DNA from: Thermococcus sp.
GTDB taxonomy: Archaea > Methanobacteriota_B > Thermococci > Thermococcales > Thermococcaceae
Direction of reading: 5' to 3'
Length of the DNA: 14,525 nt
Assembly: GCA_027062125.1 (NCBI GenBank)
Contig: JAMOTW010000204.1
Location: 1-14,525 of the forward strand
Shown here: piece after piece, positions 1-5,056 of the stretch
Layout: each line of letters begins with the position of its first letter
Position numbering within the stretch: position 1 is the first letter of the stretch
Position numbers and translations under genes: made by a program
Notes under the pieces: generated by a model
Databases searched by the model: none
What the model saw: only the letters and a program-made list of their open reading frames with translations
Told to the model about the DNA's origin: nothing

Positions 1-472
1 CCCAGCCGAGGAAGCTCTTGATAAAGAGGTCAACGAACTCGTTGTCGCCTATCTTTTCCCGAATCCACTCGCGCCCGCTCATCTCGGCCTCTTCTCCCTC
101 TGGGAGTTTGTCCCTCTTAACGTCAGCCAGGAGCTTCATCGCCCTGGCCTTCTCCCTGAATCCAAGGTACTTCCAGCCCTCGCGGTAGTGGAAGGTCCTC
201 CCCCCGTAGGAGATCATGCCCTTGGGATTTGAGTTGACTATCGTGACGTTCGCGCCGAGGAGCTTGAGTAGGTGAGCCAAGGGGCCGTCCTCGCCGTGCG
301 GGAGCATATGAAAAGCACCGGTAGATAGACCGAAGCCCCTGTACTCCAAATTCGTGAATCTGCCGCCGATGTAGGGAGACTTTTCGATGACGGTGACATC
401 GTGACCGTTTTTGGCCAGGAACGAGGCCGTCAGAAGGCCGCCGATTCCGGAGCCTATTACAACTGCCCGCAT
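1..472 (-). CDS. FAD/NAD(P)-dependent oxidoreductase, phytoene-desaturase-like (partial, N-terminal part)
   Basis: My translation from ATG at 472 runs open to the window edge, about 157 residues, so the C-terminal part is missing. The N-terminus is a Rossmann dinucleotide-binding motif (VVIGSGIGG, residues 4-12), followed about 20 residues later by a basic/acidic VIEKSPYIGGR segment, typical of amine-oxidase/phytoene-desaturase type flavoproteins that bind FAD. The next stretch (LSTGAFHMLPHGEDGPL, about residues 49-65) also fits that superfamily. The substrate cannot be told. Such proteins in archaea include carotenoid/prenyl desaturases and uncharacterised NAD(P)/FAD oxidoreductases. A GGTGAG ribosome binding site lies just upstream of the ATG and a TATA-like element near 505-515, so it probably has its own promoter, 64 bp downstream of the GAPOR stop codon on the same strand. 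Confidence 0.8.
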   Translation of the reverse strand, partial: MRAVVIGSGIGGLLTASFLAKNGHDVTVIEKSPYIGGRFTNLEYRGFGLSTGAFHMLPHGEDGPLAHLLKLLGANVTIVNSNPKGMISYGGRTFHYREGWKYLGFREKARAMKLLADVKRDKLPEGEEAEMSGREWIREKIGDNEFVDLFIKSFLGW

Positions 473-502
473 TGTTCTCACCCGAGATTCTGAGGAAAGA
501 GG

Positions 503-516
503 AGAATATAAGGGTT
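503..516 (-). promoter_or_regulatory. TATA element of the FAD oxidoreductase gene
   Basis: The minus strand reads CCCTTATATTCTCC here, about 35 bp before the ATG at 472, a reasonable archaeal TATA box. The GGTGAG ribosome binding site follows at about 477-482. A pyrimidine-rich stretch with runs of T (minus strand, about 520-535) just after the GAPOR stop may end GAPOR transcription before this promoter. Confidence 0.5.
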
Positions 517-536
517 GTTCCTAAAAGGAAGAAAAT

Positions 537-2495
537 TCAGAGCCTCCAGTCCACACCGAGGGCCTCGCTGTAGGCATCCAGGACTTTGCTCAGATACTCC
601 TTTGCCGTGCCCACCTTGTCAACCCTGAACTTCTCGGCCCAGCGCTCGTTTCCAAACTCCTCGCTTCCCCTGGCGACGAGGTCTATAACGCGCATCGAGT
701 CCCAGAATGCCGGCGTGTAGCCCGCTTTCCTGGCGTACTCTATGAGCCTCTTGAGCTGTCTCCTCGCGTGCTCCTCCATGTCGATGTTCTCACCGTAGGC
801 GTCCATGAAGAGGGCCTTGAGGACGGGCTTCATCCAGCCGCGGTGGAAGCGGCACCAGCCGACGTTGTCGTACCAGAACTCCCAGAGGGCGCTGGCTATG
901 ATCTTGCTTGCAAGCTCCTCCGGCTCGAGGAAGACGCCGAACTGGTAGAAGGTCCAGTACCTTCCCTGAATCGGGAGCGGGATGTAGTTGCCGATGGCCC
1001 AGTACATCGTGGGCGTCATCTCACCGTCCTCGCCGAGGGGTGTGAAGACAGCGTAGTCCTTAAAGCTCTCGCCGTAATTGAGCCTGTCCTTGAACCTCTC
1101 GTCGAGTATGACGCTCGCCTTCCTCTTGCCGAGGCCGATTATCTTCGCTATCTCGTTCTCGGCGAAGGCTACTCTGTGGGCTAACTCAGCAACGAGCCTC
1201 GCGTTCTTCTCGCTCGCCTCAACGGGCCTCTCGAGGAGGGCCTCCTTCGTGAACTCGGGCTTATCGCTCAACCCGACCTCCTCGGGCTTGAGCAGCCCGC
1301 GGTGAACCAGCTCGAGAACCCAGGCGGCGGTTCCTCCGAACTCTATGGCGTCGAAGCCCATCGCATCCACCGCTGGGACACTTATGTCGCTCGCACGGAG
1401 GGTTATGACGCCGCTGAGCGGGCCGTTCGCTTCCCTCGGCTCGTACTCGATGTGGTGGCCGTTGGCGTACTTTTTACATACAACGGGGCACGGCTCACCG
1501 CAGTTCGTCCAGTTCTTTGTCTCTATCGCCTCCCTGTTGAAGGGCTCCCAGTAGTGCTTCATTATGGCCTCGTGTATCTTTATGCGCTCCTCTTTCTCTA
1601 TGTAGGGCATCGCCCAGTTGAGTATTGGAACGAAGTCACCCTCGGCCGGGTAGTTCCCGCCAAAGGTTCCGCCGGTTTTCAGCTTGGGGTTGTACTTGTA
1701 CTTGACGGTCTTTTCCGCTATGACGTCGTTGTAGGGCTTCTTGTGGACGCCCTCGACGATGCCCTTGGCGGTTCTAAACGATGAGATGTCCTCGCCTGGG
1801 AAGGCCCTCTTCCTCGGCTTTCCGCCAAAGATTATTCCAACGACGTTGTGGGCGCGCAGGAGAACGCTTCCCGAGCCACCTCTCGCCGCCCAGTCCTCGC
1901 TGCCGACCACCCTCTTCCCCTTCCTGAGGGTCTGGGAGAAGATTGCCCCGTAGTTGCTGTTCAGGGCGGCCGGGCCGACGACCGCTATACGGTATTCGAA
2001 GTCGAAGCGCTCACCGAAGGTGTCTATGAGATACTGGGTGAGCGCATAGACACCCTCCTCGCCCTTGTAGTCCCTCCATATCTCGATAACCTTCTCCAGC
2101 TCTATCTCGTGGAGCTCAACCTTCACGTTCTCGCCGTCGTTGTAAAGGACAACAACTACCGGCTTTTCGGCCTTGCCCTCGAAGGTCACGAAATCAACGC
2201 CAACGTTTTTGAAGGCGTATGCCGCCCCACCCATCGCGGACGGAAAGAGCGTCCCGTAGAGGGGGGAACGGAAGAAGAACATGAGTCTGTGCGCTCCGGG
2301 GAGAATTGAGCCGGAGAAGGGCCCCATTCCCATTACCACAACGTTCTTGGGGTCGTAGGGGCTGATGCCGTGGGTCTCGAGCCTCTCGTGGAGCTCGAGG
2401 CCGTAGTCTATCACCCCGTATACCCCTTCCCTCTCGATCTCCTCACTCTCCACCTTCTTCTCGTCCAGATTGAGCTTGAGAACCATGAACTTCAT
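537..2495 (-). CDS. gor: Glyceraldehyde-3-phosphate:ferredoxin oxidoreductase (GAPOR), tungsten enzyme
   Basis: This member of the aldehyde ferredoxin oxidoreductase family oxidises glyceraldehyde-3-phosphate directly to 3-phosphoglycerate and passes electrons to ferredoxin. It is the glycolytic bypass enzyme of the modified Embden-Meyerhof pathway in Thermococcales. The 652-residue sequence closely follows what I recall of the P. furiosus enzyme along its whole length (for example GSHRL/GAHRLMFFFRSPLYG near residues 67-81 and the GRYWTFYQFGVFLEPEEL region). Candidate [4Fe-4S] cysteines are C332, C336 and C340 (NCGEPCPVVC) plus C548 (DNVGWCRFH). They lie near the family's tungstopterin-binding regions. 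I chose ATG at 2495 (MKFMVLKL) rather than the upstream GTG at 2504: it matches the known N-terminus, gives the family length, and is preceded by GGGGTGAG. It has its own promoter and lies upstream of the FAD oxidoreductase gene. Specificity for GAP rather than other aldehydes rests on overall similarity. Confidence 0.93.
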   Translation of the reverse strand: MKFMVLKLNLDEKKVESEEIEREGVYGVIDYGLELHERLETHGISPYDPKNVVVMGMGPFSGSILPGAHRLMFFFRSPLYGTLFPSAMGGAAYAFKNVGVDFVTFEGKAEKPVVVVLYNDGENVKVELHEIELEKVIEIWRDYKGEEGVYALTQYLIDTFGERFDFEYRIAVVGPAALNSNYGAIFSQTLRKGKRVVGSEDWAARGGSGSVLLRAHNVVGIIFGGKPRKRAFPGEDISSFRTAKGIVEGVHKKPYNDVIAEKTVKYKYNPKLKTGGTFGGNYPAEGDFVPILNWAMPYIEKEERIKIHEAIMKHYWEPFNREAIETKNWTNCGEPCPVVCKKYANGHHIEYEPREANGPLSGVITLRASDISVPAVDAMGFDAIEFGGTAAWVLELVHRGLLKPEEVGLSDKPEFTKEALLERPVEASEKNARLVAELAHRVAFAENEIAKIIGLGKRKASVILDERFKDRLNYGESFKDYAVFTPLGEDGEMTPTMYWAIGNYIPLPIQGRYWTFYQFGVFLEPEELASKIIASALWEFWYDNVGWCRFHRGWMKPVLKALFMDAYGENIDMEEHARRQLKRLIEYARKAGYTPAFWDSMRVIDLVARGSEEFGNERWAEKFRVDKVGTAKEYLSKVLDAYSEALGVDWRL

Positions 2496-2511
2496 GAGGC
2501 TCACCCCTTTG

Positions 2512-2528
2512 TATCACTCCGAGTGTTA
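2512..2528. promoter_or_regulatory. Thermococcales glycolytic motif-like operator at the GAPOR start site
   Basis: The sequence is TATCAC-TCCGA-GTGTTA, which differs from the published motif TATCAC-N5-GTGATA at one of twelve defined bases. It lies downstream of the GAPOR TATA box (minus strand, about 2543-2554) and covers the expected transcription start. In Thermococcales this motif is bound by the TrmB-family regulator Tgr/TrmBL1, which represses glycolytic genes from this position when sugar is absent. The match and its position are read from the sequence; binding is inferred. Confidence 0.75.
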
Positions 2529-2540
2529 GTTTTGGTCTGA

Positions 2541-2554
2541 AGAATATTTAAGAC
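2541..2554 (-). promoter_or_regulatory. TATA element of GAPOR
   Basis: The minus strand reads GTCTTAAATATTCT, about 50 bp before the chosen ATG at 2495. This places transcription start near 2520, inside the TATCAC-N5 motif. A second TATA-like sequence on either strand (GGTATAAAAACG on plus, 2588-2599) lies further upstream and may be an alternative. Confidence 0.55.
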
Positions 2555-2645
2555 TTCCGATGGGCCTAACTGGGAAGTTGGGGCTCGTGGTATAAAAACG
2601 TTGGGCTCCAAAACGATTTGTATGGTAGAAAATAGTGGGGAGAAA

Positions 2646-3773
2646 TCACTCGATGTCCTCGAAGCGCTCCTCGAGCCTCTTGAGGACGCCCGGGAGGGTC
2701 GTGTACTCCATGTCCTCAAGGGGCAGCCTGTGCGGCTCGAAGGGGCCGTGTCTGCGCATGTACTCGGCGATCTCGACGGCCTTCTGCCTGGCGCCGTCGA
2801 AGGCCGGGTCGTCGAAGAGGTCAACAGGGCCAACGAGCTTCCCTTCTGGGCTTATCTGCCAGCCGAGCGCAACGACCCTCGGGGGACCGTCAAACCTCGT
2901 TGGGTTGGCCTGGTGCATGGCGACCGGCATTATCGGGCCGTTGTGGGAACCCCTCATCCAGCCGCTGACAAGGTGCGGGAAGGCGAAGGGCTCGAGAACC
3001 TCACCGAGCGCCGGTAGTCCGCTCTGGGCCCTGACGATAGCTACCGGGTCGTCCTTTCCAACGTACTCTCCGGCTATCTCGTAGAGCTTCTCGGTGCTCA
3101 CAACCGCGACCGGCTCGTCCTTGGCTATCTTGTGACCCTCCTTCGGGAAGACGCGCTTGATGACGTAGCGGCTCTTGGCTCCAATGAGGGCAAGGAGGTC
3201 GTAGAGCTCCTCGGGGGTGTTGAGAATAACGCGCTTGTGCTTGAGGATGTCCCAGACCTCAAAGCGGAAGCCCATGTGCATGTTCGGGTCGATGACTAAA
3301 CCAGCGGTGTTGAACGGGTCAGCGAACATCCTGAATATCGGCAGGTTGAAGGCACCGGGCTCGGTCTTGTCCATGTGGAAGGTGACTATCGGCTCGCTCT
3401 TCCTGAGGGTTATCTCCATCTCTGCTATTCCCGGACCCATTCCCCTTATGTTGCCGCTGAAGGCGTCCTTGAGGAGGTCCTGACCGGCTCCGTAGAGGCC
3501 GAGCTCCTTGGCGACCTTGGTTGCCTCCTCGAAGGCCTTCCATGCCAGACCGTGTATCTCGGAGCTGTCAACGCCCTTTTTGTGAGTCATGATGAGCTGA
3601 AGGTCATCGCCGCAGGTCGCGACGTAGAAGTCGATTATCGTTCCTTCCTCAACAGCCTTGGAGAGAACCTCCTCGGCGGTCTCAACGAGCTGCGGGTGCA
3701 CCCTTGAGTGTCCCGGCCAGCCGCCGATGTCCGCCTTGATAACACTGATGGTAATCTTATCTCCCACTGCCAT
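2646..3773 (-). CDS. fbp: Bifunctional fructose-1,6-bisphosphate aldolase/phosphatase
   Basis: This is the archaeal-type FBPase (class V) that both condenses triose phosphates and dephosphorylates fructose-1,6-bisphosphate to fructose-6-phosphate, making gluconeogenesis one-way. It has 375 residues, the same length as the T. kodakarensis enzyme as I recall it. Visible family signatures are VIKADIGGWPGHSRVHP (about 11-27), the metal-binding CGDDLQLI segment (about 55-62), and YVGKDDP, where Tyr237 and Lys240 are the likely aldolase pair (Schiff-base lysine). I chose ATG at 3773 (MAVGDKITIS) over the GTG at 3782 because of the conserved start and a GGTG ribosome binding site 6 nt upstream. It has its own promoter with a TATCAC-N5 motif upstream of the TATA box, as expected for a gluconeogenic gene switched on when sugar is absent. 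It lies upstream of GAPOR, the glycolytic enzyme whose flux it opposes. Confidence 0.95.
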   Translation of the reverse strand: MAVGDKITISVIKADIGGWPGHSRVHPQLVETAEEVLSKAVEEGTIIDFYVATCGDDLQLIMTHKKGVDSSEIHGLAWKAFEEATKVAKELGLYGAGQDLLKDAFSGNIRGMGPGIAEMEITLRKSEPIVTFHMDKTEPGAFNLPIFRMFADPFNTAGLVIDPNMHMGFRFEVWDILKHKRVILNTPEELYDLLALIGAKSRYVIKRVFPKEGHKIAKDEPVAVVSTEKLYEIAGEYVGKDDPVAIVRAQSGLPALGEVLEPFAFPHLVSGWMRGSHNGPIMPVAMHQANPTRFDGPPRVVALGWQISPEGKLVGPVDLFDDPAFDGARQKAVEIAEYMRRHGPFEPHRLPLEDMEYTTLPGVLKRLEERFEDIE

Positions 3774-3803
3774 GGCAACCACCGGTAACTTTAACCACTT
3801 TCA

Positions 3804-3816
3804 TGCTTATAAAACG
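3804..3816 (-). promoter_or_regulatory. TATA element of fbp
   Basis: The minus strand reads CGTTTTATAAGCA, about 35 bp upstream of the ATG at 3773, a strong archaeal TATA box with an A-rich side. Transcription is expected to start near 3785, leaving a short leader that contains the GGTG ribosome binding site. Confidence 0.7.
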
Positions 3817-3820
3817 TTAA

Positions 3821-3837
3821 TATCACCGTCGATGATA
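3821..3837. promoter_or_regulatory. Thermococcales glycolytic motif-like activator site upstream of fbp
   Basis: TATCAC-CGTCG-ATGATA, one base away from TATCAC-N5-GTGATA. It sits directly upstream of the fbp TATA box (3804-3816), the position where the Tgr/TrmBL1 regulator is known to activate gluconeogenic genes. Together with the GAPOR site it gives opposite control of two neighbouring genes. The match is seen; regulation is inferred from work on related species. Confidence 0.75.
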
Positions 3838-3852
3838 CACAAAAAGGCGTCA

Positions 3853-3881
3853 AAATCCGGGCGTTCTAACCGAAATCCGGG
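3853..3881. repeat. Short direct repeat AAATCCGGG, two copies 20 bp apart
   Basis: AAATCCGGG occurs at 3853-3861 and again at 3873-3881, exactly two helical turns apart, in the gap between fbp and the 78-aa gene. It could be a binding site upstream of the fbp promoter or simple chance. On the minus strand the adjacent bases 3880-3895 are pyrimidine-rich and may end transcription of the 78-aa gene. Confidence 0.4.
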
Positions 3882-3895
3882 AAGAAAGGAAAGGA

Positions 3896-4132
3896 TCACT
3901 CGCAGATGTCGGTCCAGCCGAACTCCTCCTTGGCGACCTTGATGAGGTTCTTGAGTTCCTCCTTCTTGATGTTGACGCTTGAGCTTGCACCGACTAAGGC
4001 GATGATGCCGTGAACCTCCTCCTGGACCTGGATGACGTCGTCGCTGACCTTAACTATGCGGAGCTCCCTCCTGGCGGTCTCATCCTCACTTATCTTGAAT
4101 TTGTCTTTCCCAATAACGATTGGCTCCTCCAT
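3896..4132 (-). CDS. Small conserved-looking protein of unknown function, 78 aa
   Basis: I do not recognise the family. The predicted protein is soluble and charged, with no membrane segment or cysteine pair; its one cysteine is next to the C-terminal end (TDICE). The N-terminal half reads like beta strands (RELRIVKVSDDVIQVQ, about residues 22-37). A middle segment, GIIALVGASSSVNIK (about 42-56), is followed by a helix (KKEELKNLIKVAKEEFGW). I take ATG at 4132 rather than the in-frame ATG at 4189. The former has a GAGGTGG ribosome binding site 5 nt upstream (4138-4144), and a TATA element at about 4165-4174 sits between the two starts, so 4189 would not be transcribed. The gene stands alone between fbp and tRNA-Trp. 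Good start signals and amino-acid composition support it being real. Confidence 0.8.
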   Translation of the reverse strand: MEEPIVIGKDKFKISEDETARRELRIVKVSDDVIQVQEEVHGIIALVGASSSVNIKKEELKNLIKVAKEEFGWTDICE

Positions 4133-4164
4133 GGCGGCCACCTCGGGATATTTTTGTAAGTCAA

Positions 4165-4174
4165 GGTTAATAAA
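4165..4174 (-). promoter_or_regulatory. TATA element of the 78-aa gene
   Basis: The minus strand reads TTTTATTAAC about 35 bp upstream of the ATG at 4132. It predicts a short leader of roughly 12 nt carrying the GAGGTGG ribosome binding site at 4138-4144. Confidence 0.5.
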
Positions 4175-4191
4175 ACTTCCGTCAATCATAA

Positions 4192-4203
4192 AGCTTATAA
4201 ACC
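4192..4203 (+). promoter_or_regulatory. TATA element of tRNA-Trp
   Basis: AGCTTATAAACC on the plus strand, about 30 bp upstream of the first base of the tRNA (4229), the usual archaeal spacing. The core is nearly symmetrical, so it could also be read on the minus strand toward the 78-aa gene. Confidence 0.65.
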
Positions 4204-4228
4204 TGACATGGCTAAGCTAAAGCCGGAT

Positions 4229-4368
4229 GGGGGCGTGGTGTAGCCTGGTCCATCATCGCGGGCTCCAGAGGTATGAGGACTTGCGGGTTTGCTGATTGGG
4301 GATGAGCCTTTGGAGCTCTGACCCGGAGAAACCCGCGGACCGGGGTTCAAATCCCCGCGCCCCCACCA
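4229..4368 (+). tRNA. tRNA-Trp (anticodon CCA) with intron at 37/38, CCA end encoded
   Basis: The cloverleaf can be folded by eye. The acceptor stem is GGGGGCG (4229-4235) with CGCCCCC (4358-4364), discriminator A at 4365 and CCA at 4366-4368. The anticodon stem is GCGGG (4258-4262) with CCCGC (4332-4336), and the loop reads CU-CCA-G|A. The T arm is CGGGG-TTCAAAT-CCCCG. Anticodon CCA (4265-4267) reads UGG. The exons are 4229-4268 and 4331-4368. The intron junctions form the archaeal bulge-helix-bulge: CTCC (4263-4266) pairs with GGAG (4325-4328), flanked by three-base bulges AGA (4268-4270 region) and AAA (4329-4331). Splicing endonuclease would cut after G37 and before A38. Confidence 0.96.
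4269..4330 (+). ncRNA. tRNA-Trp intron acting as a box C/D 2'-O-methylation guide RNA
   Basis: The 62-nt intron contains box C (ATGAGGA, 4273-4279), D' (CTGA, 4292-4295), C' (GGGATGA, 4299-4305) and D (CTGA, 4318-4321); C and C' each deviate at one base from RUGAUGA. The guide before box D pairs with the anticodon loop so that its fifth base (G4313) faces C34, the wobble base. The guide before D' (4283-4291) pairs with the 3' anticodon stem so that its fifth base (G4287) faces C39. Archaeal pre-tRNA-Trp introns are known guides for Cm34 and residue 39 (U39 in Haloferax). The pairings here were worked out from the bases. Confidence 0.9.
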
Positions 4369-4371
4369 TAG

Positions 4372-4395
4372 CAAACTTTTCTAGGGAAAAGTTTG
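4372..4395 (+). terminator. Perfect 9-bp inverted repeat just after tRNA-Trp
   Basis: CAAACTTTT (4372-4380), a 6-base loop CTAGGG, then AAAAGTTTG (4387-4395), starting 4 bases after the CCA end. It may mark the 3' end of tRNA transcription, either as a T-run or as a hairpin. Archaeal terminators normally need only T-runs, so a structural role is uncertain. The rest of the gap to the Lrp gene (4396-4545) shows nothing else I can support. Confidence 0.45.
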
Positions 4396-4544
4396 ACCAA
4401 AGTTCGTGAATTCCTTTTATGGTGCTGTTCTTTGAGGGATTCTCCTTAAGTTGCTCCTTTGGAAGTATTAATCCCTCCGAAGTGTTTAACTGTCCAAGAA
4501 GCAGGCTCTATAACCCGCACCAATGGGGAATGCACCAGAATAGC

Positions 4545-4561
4545 AAAGGGAAAAGAAGAAA
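4545..4561 (-). terminator. T-rich terminator of the Lrp gene
   Basis: Immediately after the stop codon the minus strand reads TTTCTTCTTTTCCCTTT, a pyrimidine tract with several T-runs and no clear hairpin, as is usual for archaeal intrinsic termination. Confidence 0.5.
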
Positions 4562-4563
4562 CC

Positions 4564-4989
4564 TCACTTCAGCTTCTCGAGGATTATCGCGGGGCAGACC
4601 TTGGTGACGCCGTCTATCTTGCCGATCTTGTTGGAGATTATGTCGGAGAGATCCTCCCCGTCCTTGGCCCACACCTCGGTCATTATCATGTGGTCGCCGC
4701 TCGTCAGGTAAACGCTCCTGACGAACTCGAACTGCTTGAGCTTGCTCGCAACCTCGAATATCTTCTCCGGGAGCGTATCGACGCCGGTGAGGCTGACGAG
4801 GTTGTAGCCGAGCTTTGAGGGGTCGACGACGACGGTGTACTGCCTTATGACGCCGGCCTCCTCGAGGGCCTTCACGCGCTTCCTGACGGCGGTCTCGCTG
4901 ATGCCAAGGACCTTGGCTATCTCCGTGAACGGAGTGCGTGCGTCCTTGGTGAGCATCTCGATTATGATCCTGTCCCTTTCGTCAAGCAT
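4564..4989 (-). CDS. lrpA: Lrp/AsnC family transcriptional regulator (LrpA-like)
   Basis: This DNA-binding regulator has 141 residues, the same length as P. furiosus LrpA and similar to it throughout as I remember that sequence. The N-terminal winged helix covers about residues 3-50, with the recognition region LGISETAVRKRVKALEEAG near 28-46. A linker (VVVDPSKLGYNLVSLTG) leads to the ferredoxin-like RAM ligand and oligomerisation domain, ending in KIGKIDGVTKVCPAIILEKLK. The start is ATG at 4989: GAGGTGAT (4994-5001) lies 4 nt upstream and contains the alternative GTG at 4998. LrpA in P. furiosus represses its own promoter. Here a perfect 14-bp palindrome lies just upstream of the TATA element. 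A T-rich tract on the minus strand right after the stop (4545-4561) probably terminates it. Effector and targets cannot be read from the sequence; the paralogue assignment is likely but not certain. Confidence 0.88.
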   Translation of the reverse strand: MLDERDRIIIEMLTKDARTPFTEIAKVLGISETAVRKRVKALEEAGVIRQYTVVVDPSKLGYNLVSLTGVDTLPEKIFEVASKLKQFEFVRSVYLTSGDHMIMTEVWAKDGEDLSDIISNKIGKIDGVTKVCPAIILEKLK

Positions 4990-5020
4990 TTCTATCACCT
5001 CTAACCACTATAGGCGGACT

Positions 5021-5051
5021 AAGTATATTAAGTTTTTGAACCTGCAGGTTC
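5021..5051 (-). promoter_or_regulatory. Lrp promoter with a perfect palindrome upstream
   Basis: The minus strand has the TATA-like ACTTAATATACTT (5021-5033), preceded by a perfect 14-bp palindrome GAACCTGCAGGTTC (5038-5051). The palindrome touches the upstream side of the TATA/BRE region and lies 5 bp beyond the stop of the upstream methyltransferase gene. It fits the size of an Lrp-type operator but could equally be a 3'-end hairpin of the upstream gene. Confidence 0.55.
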
Positions 5052-5056
5052 TAAAG

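Noticed and set aside
2588..2600. Plus-strand TATA-like GGTATAAAAACG pointing into fbp antisense
   Set aside because: No RNA gene or frame could be supported downstream; it may simply be an upstream AT-rich element of the GAPOR promoter.
2501..2833. 110-aa minus-strand frame overlapping the end of fbp and the GAPOR promoter
   Set aside because: It is a Ser/Arg-rich shadow of fbp in a different frame and continues through the GAPOR promoter and glycolytic-motif site.
3838..3895. Possible box C/D sRNA in the fbp upstream gap
   Set aside because: I could not find a matching pair of box C and CTGA box D motifs with a guide on either strand.
4419..4607. 62-aa frame in the gap between tRNA-Trp and the Lrp gene
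   Set aside because: Low-complexity Ser-rich sequence without ribosome binding site, running into the antisense of the Lrp gene.
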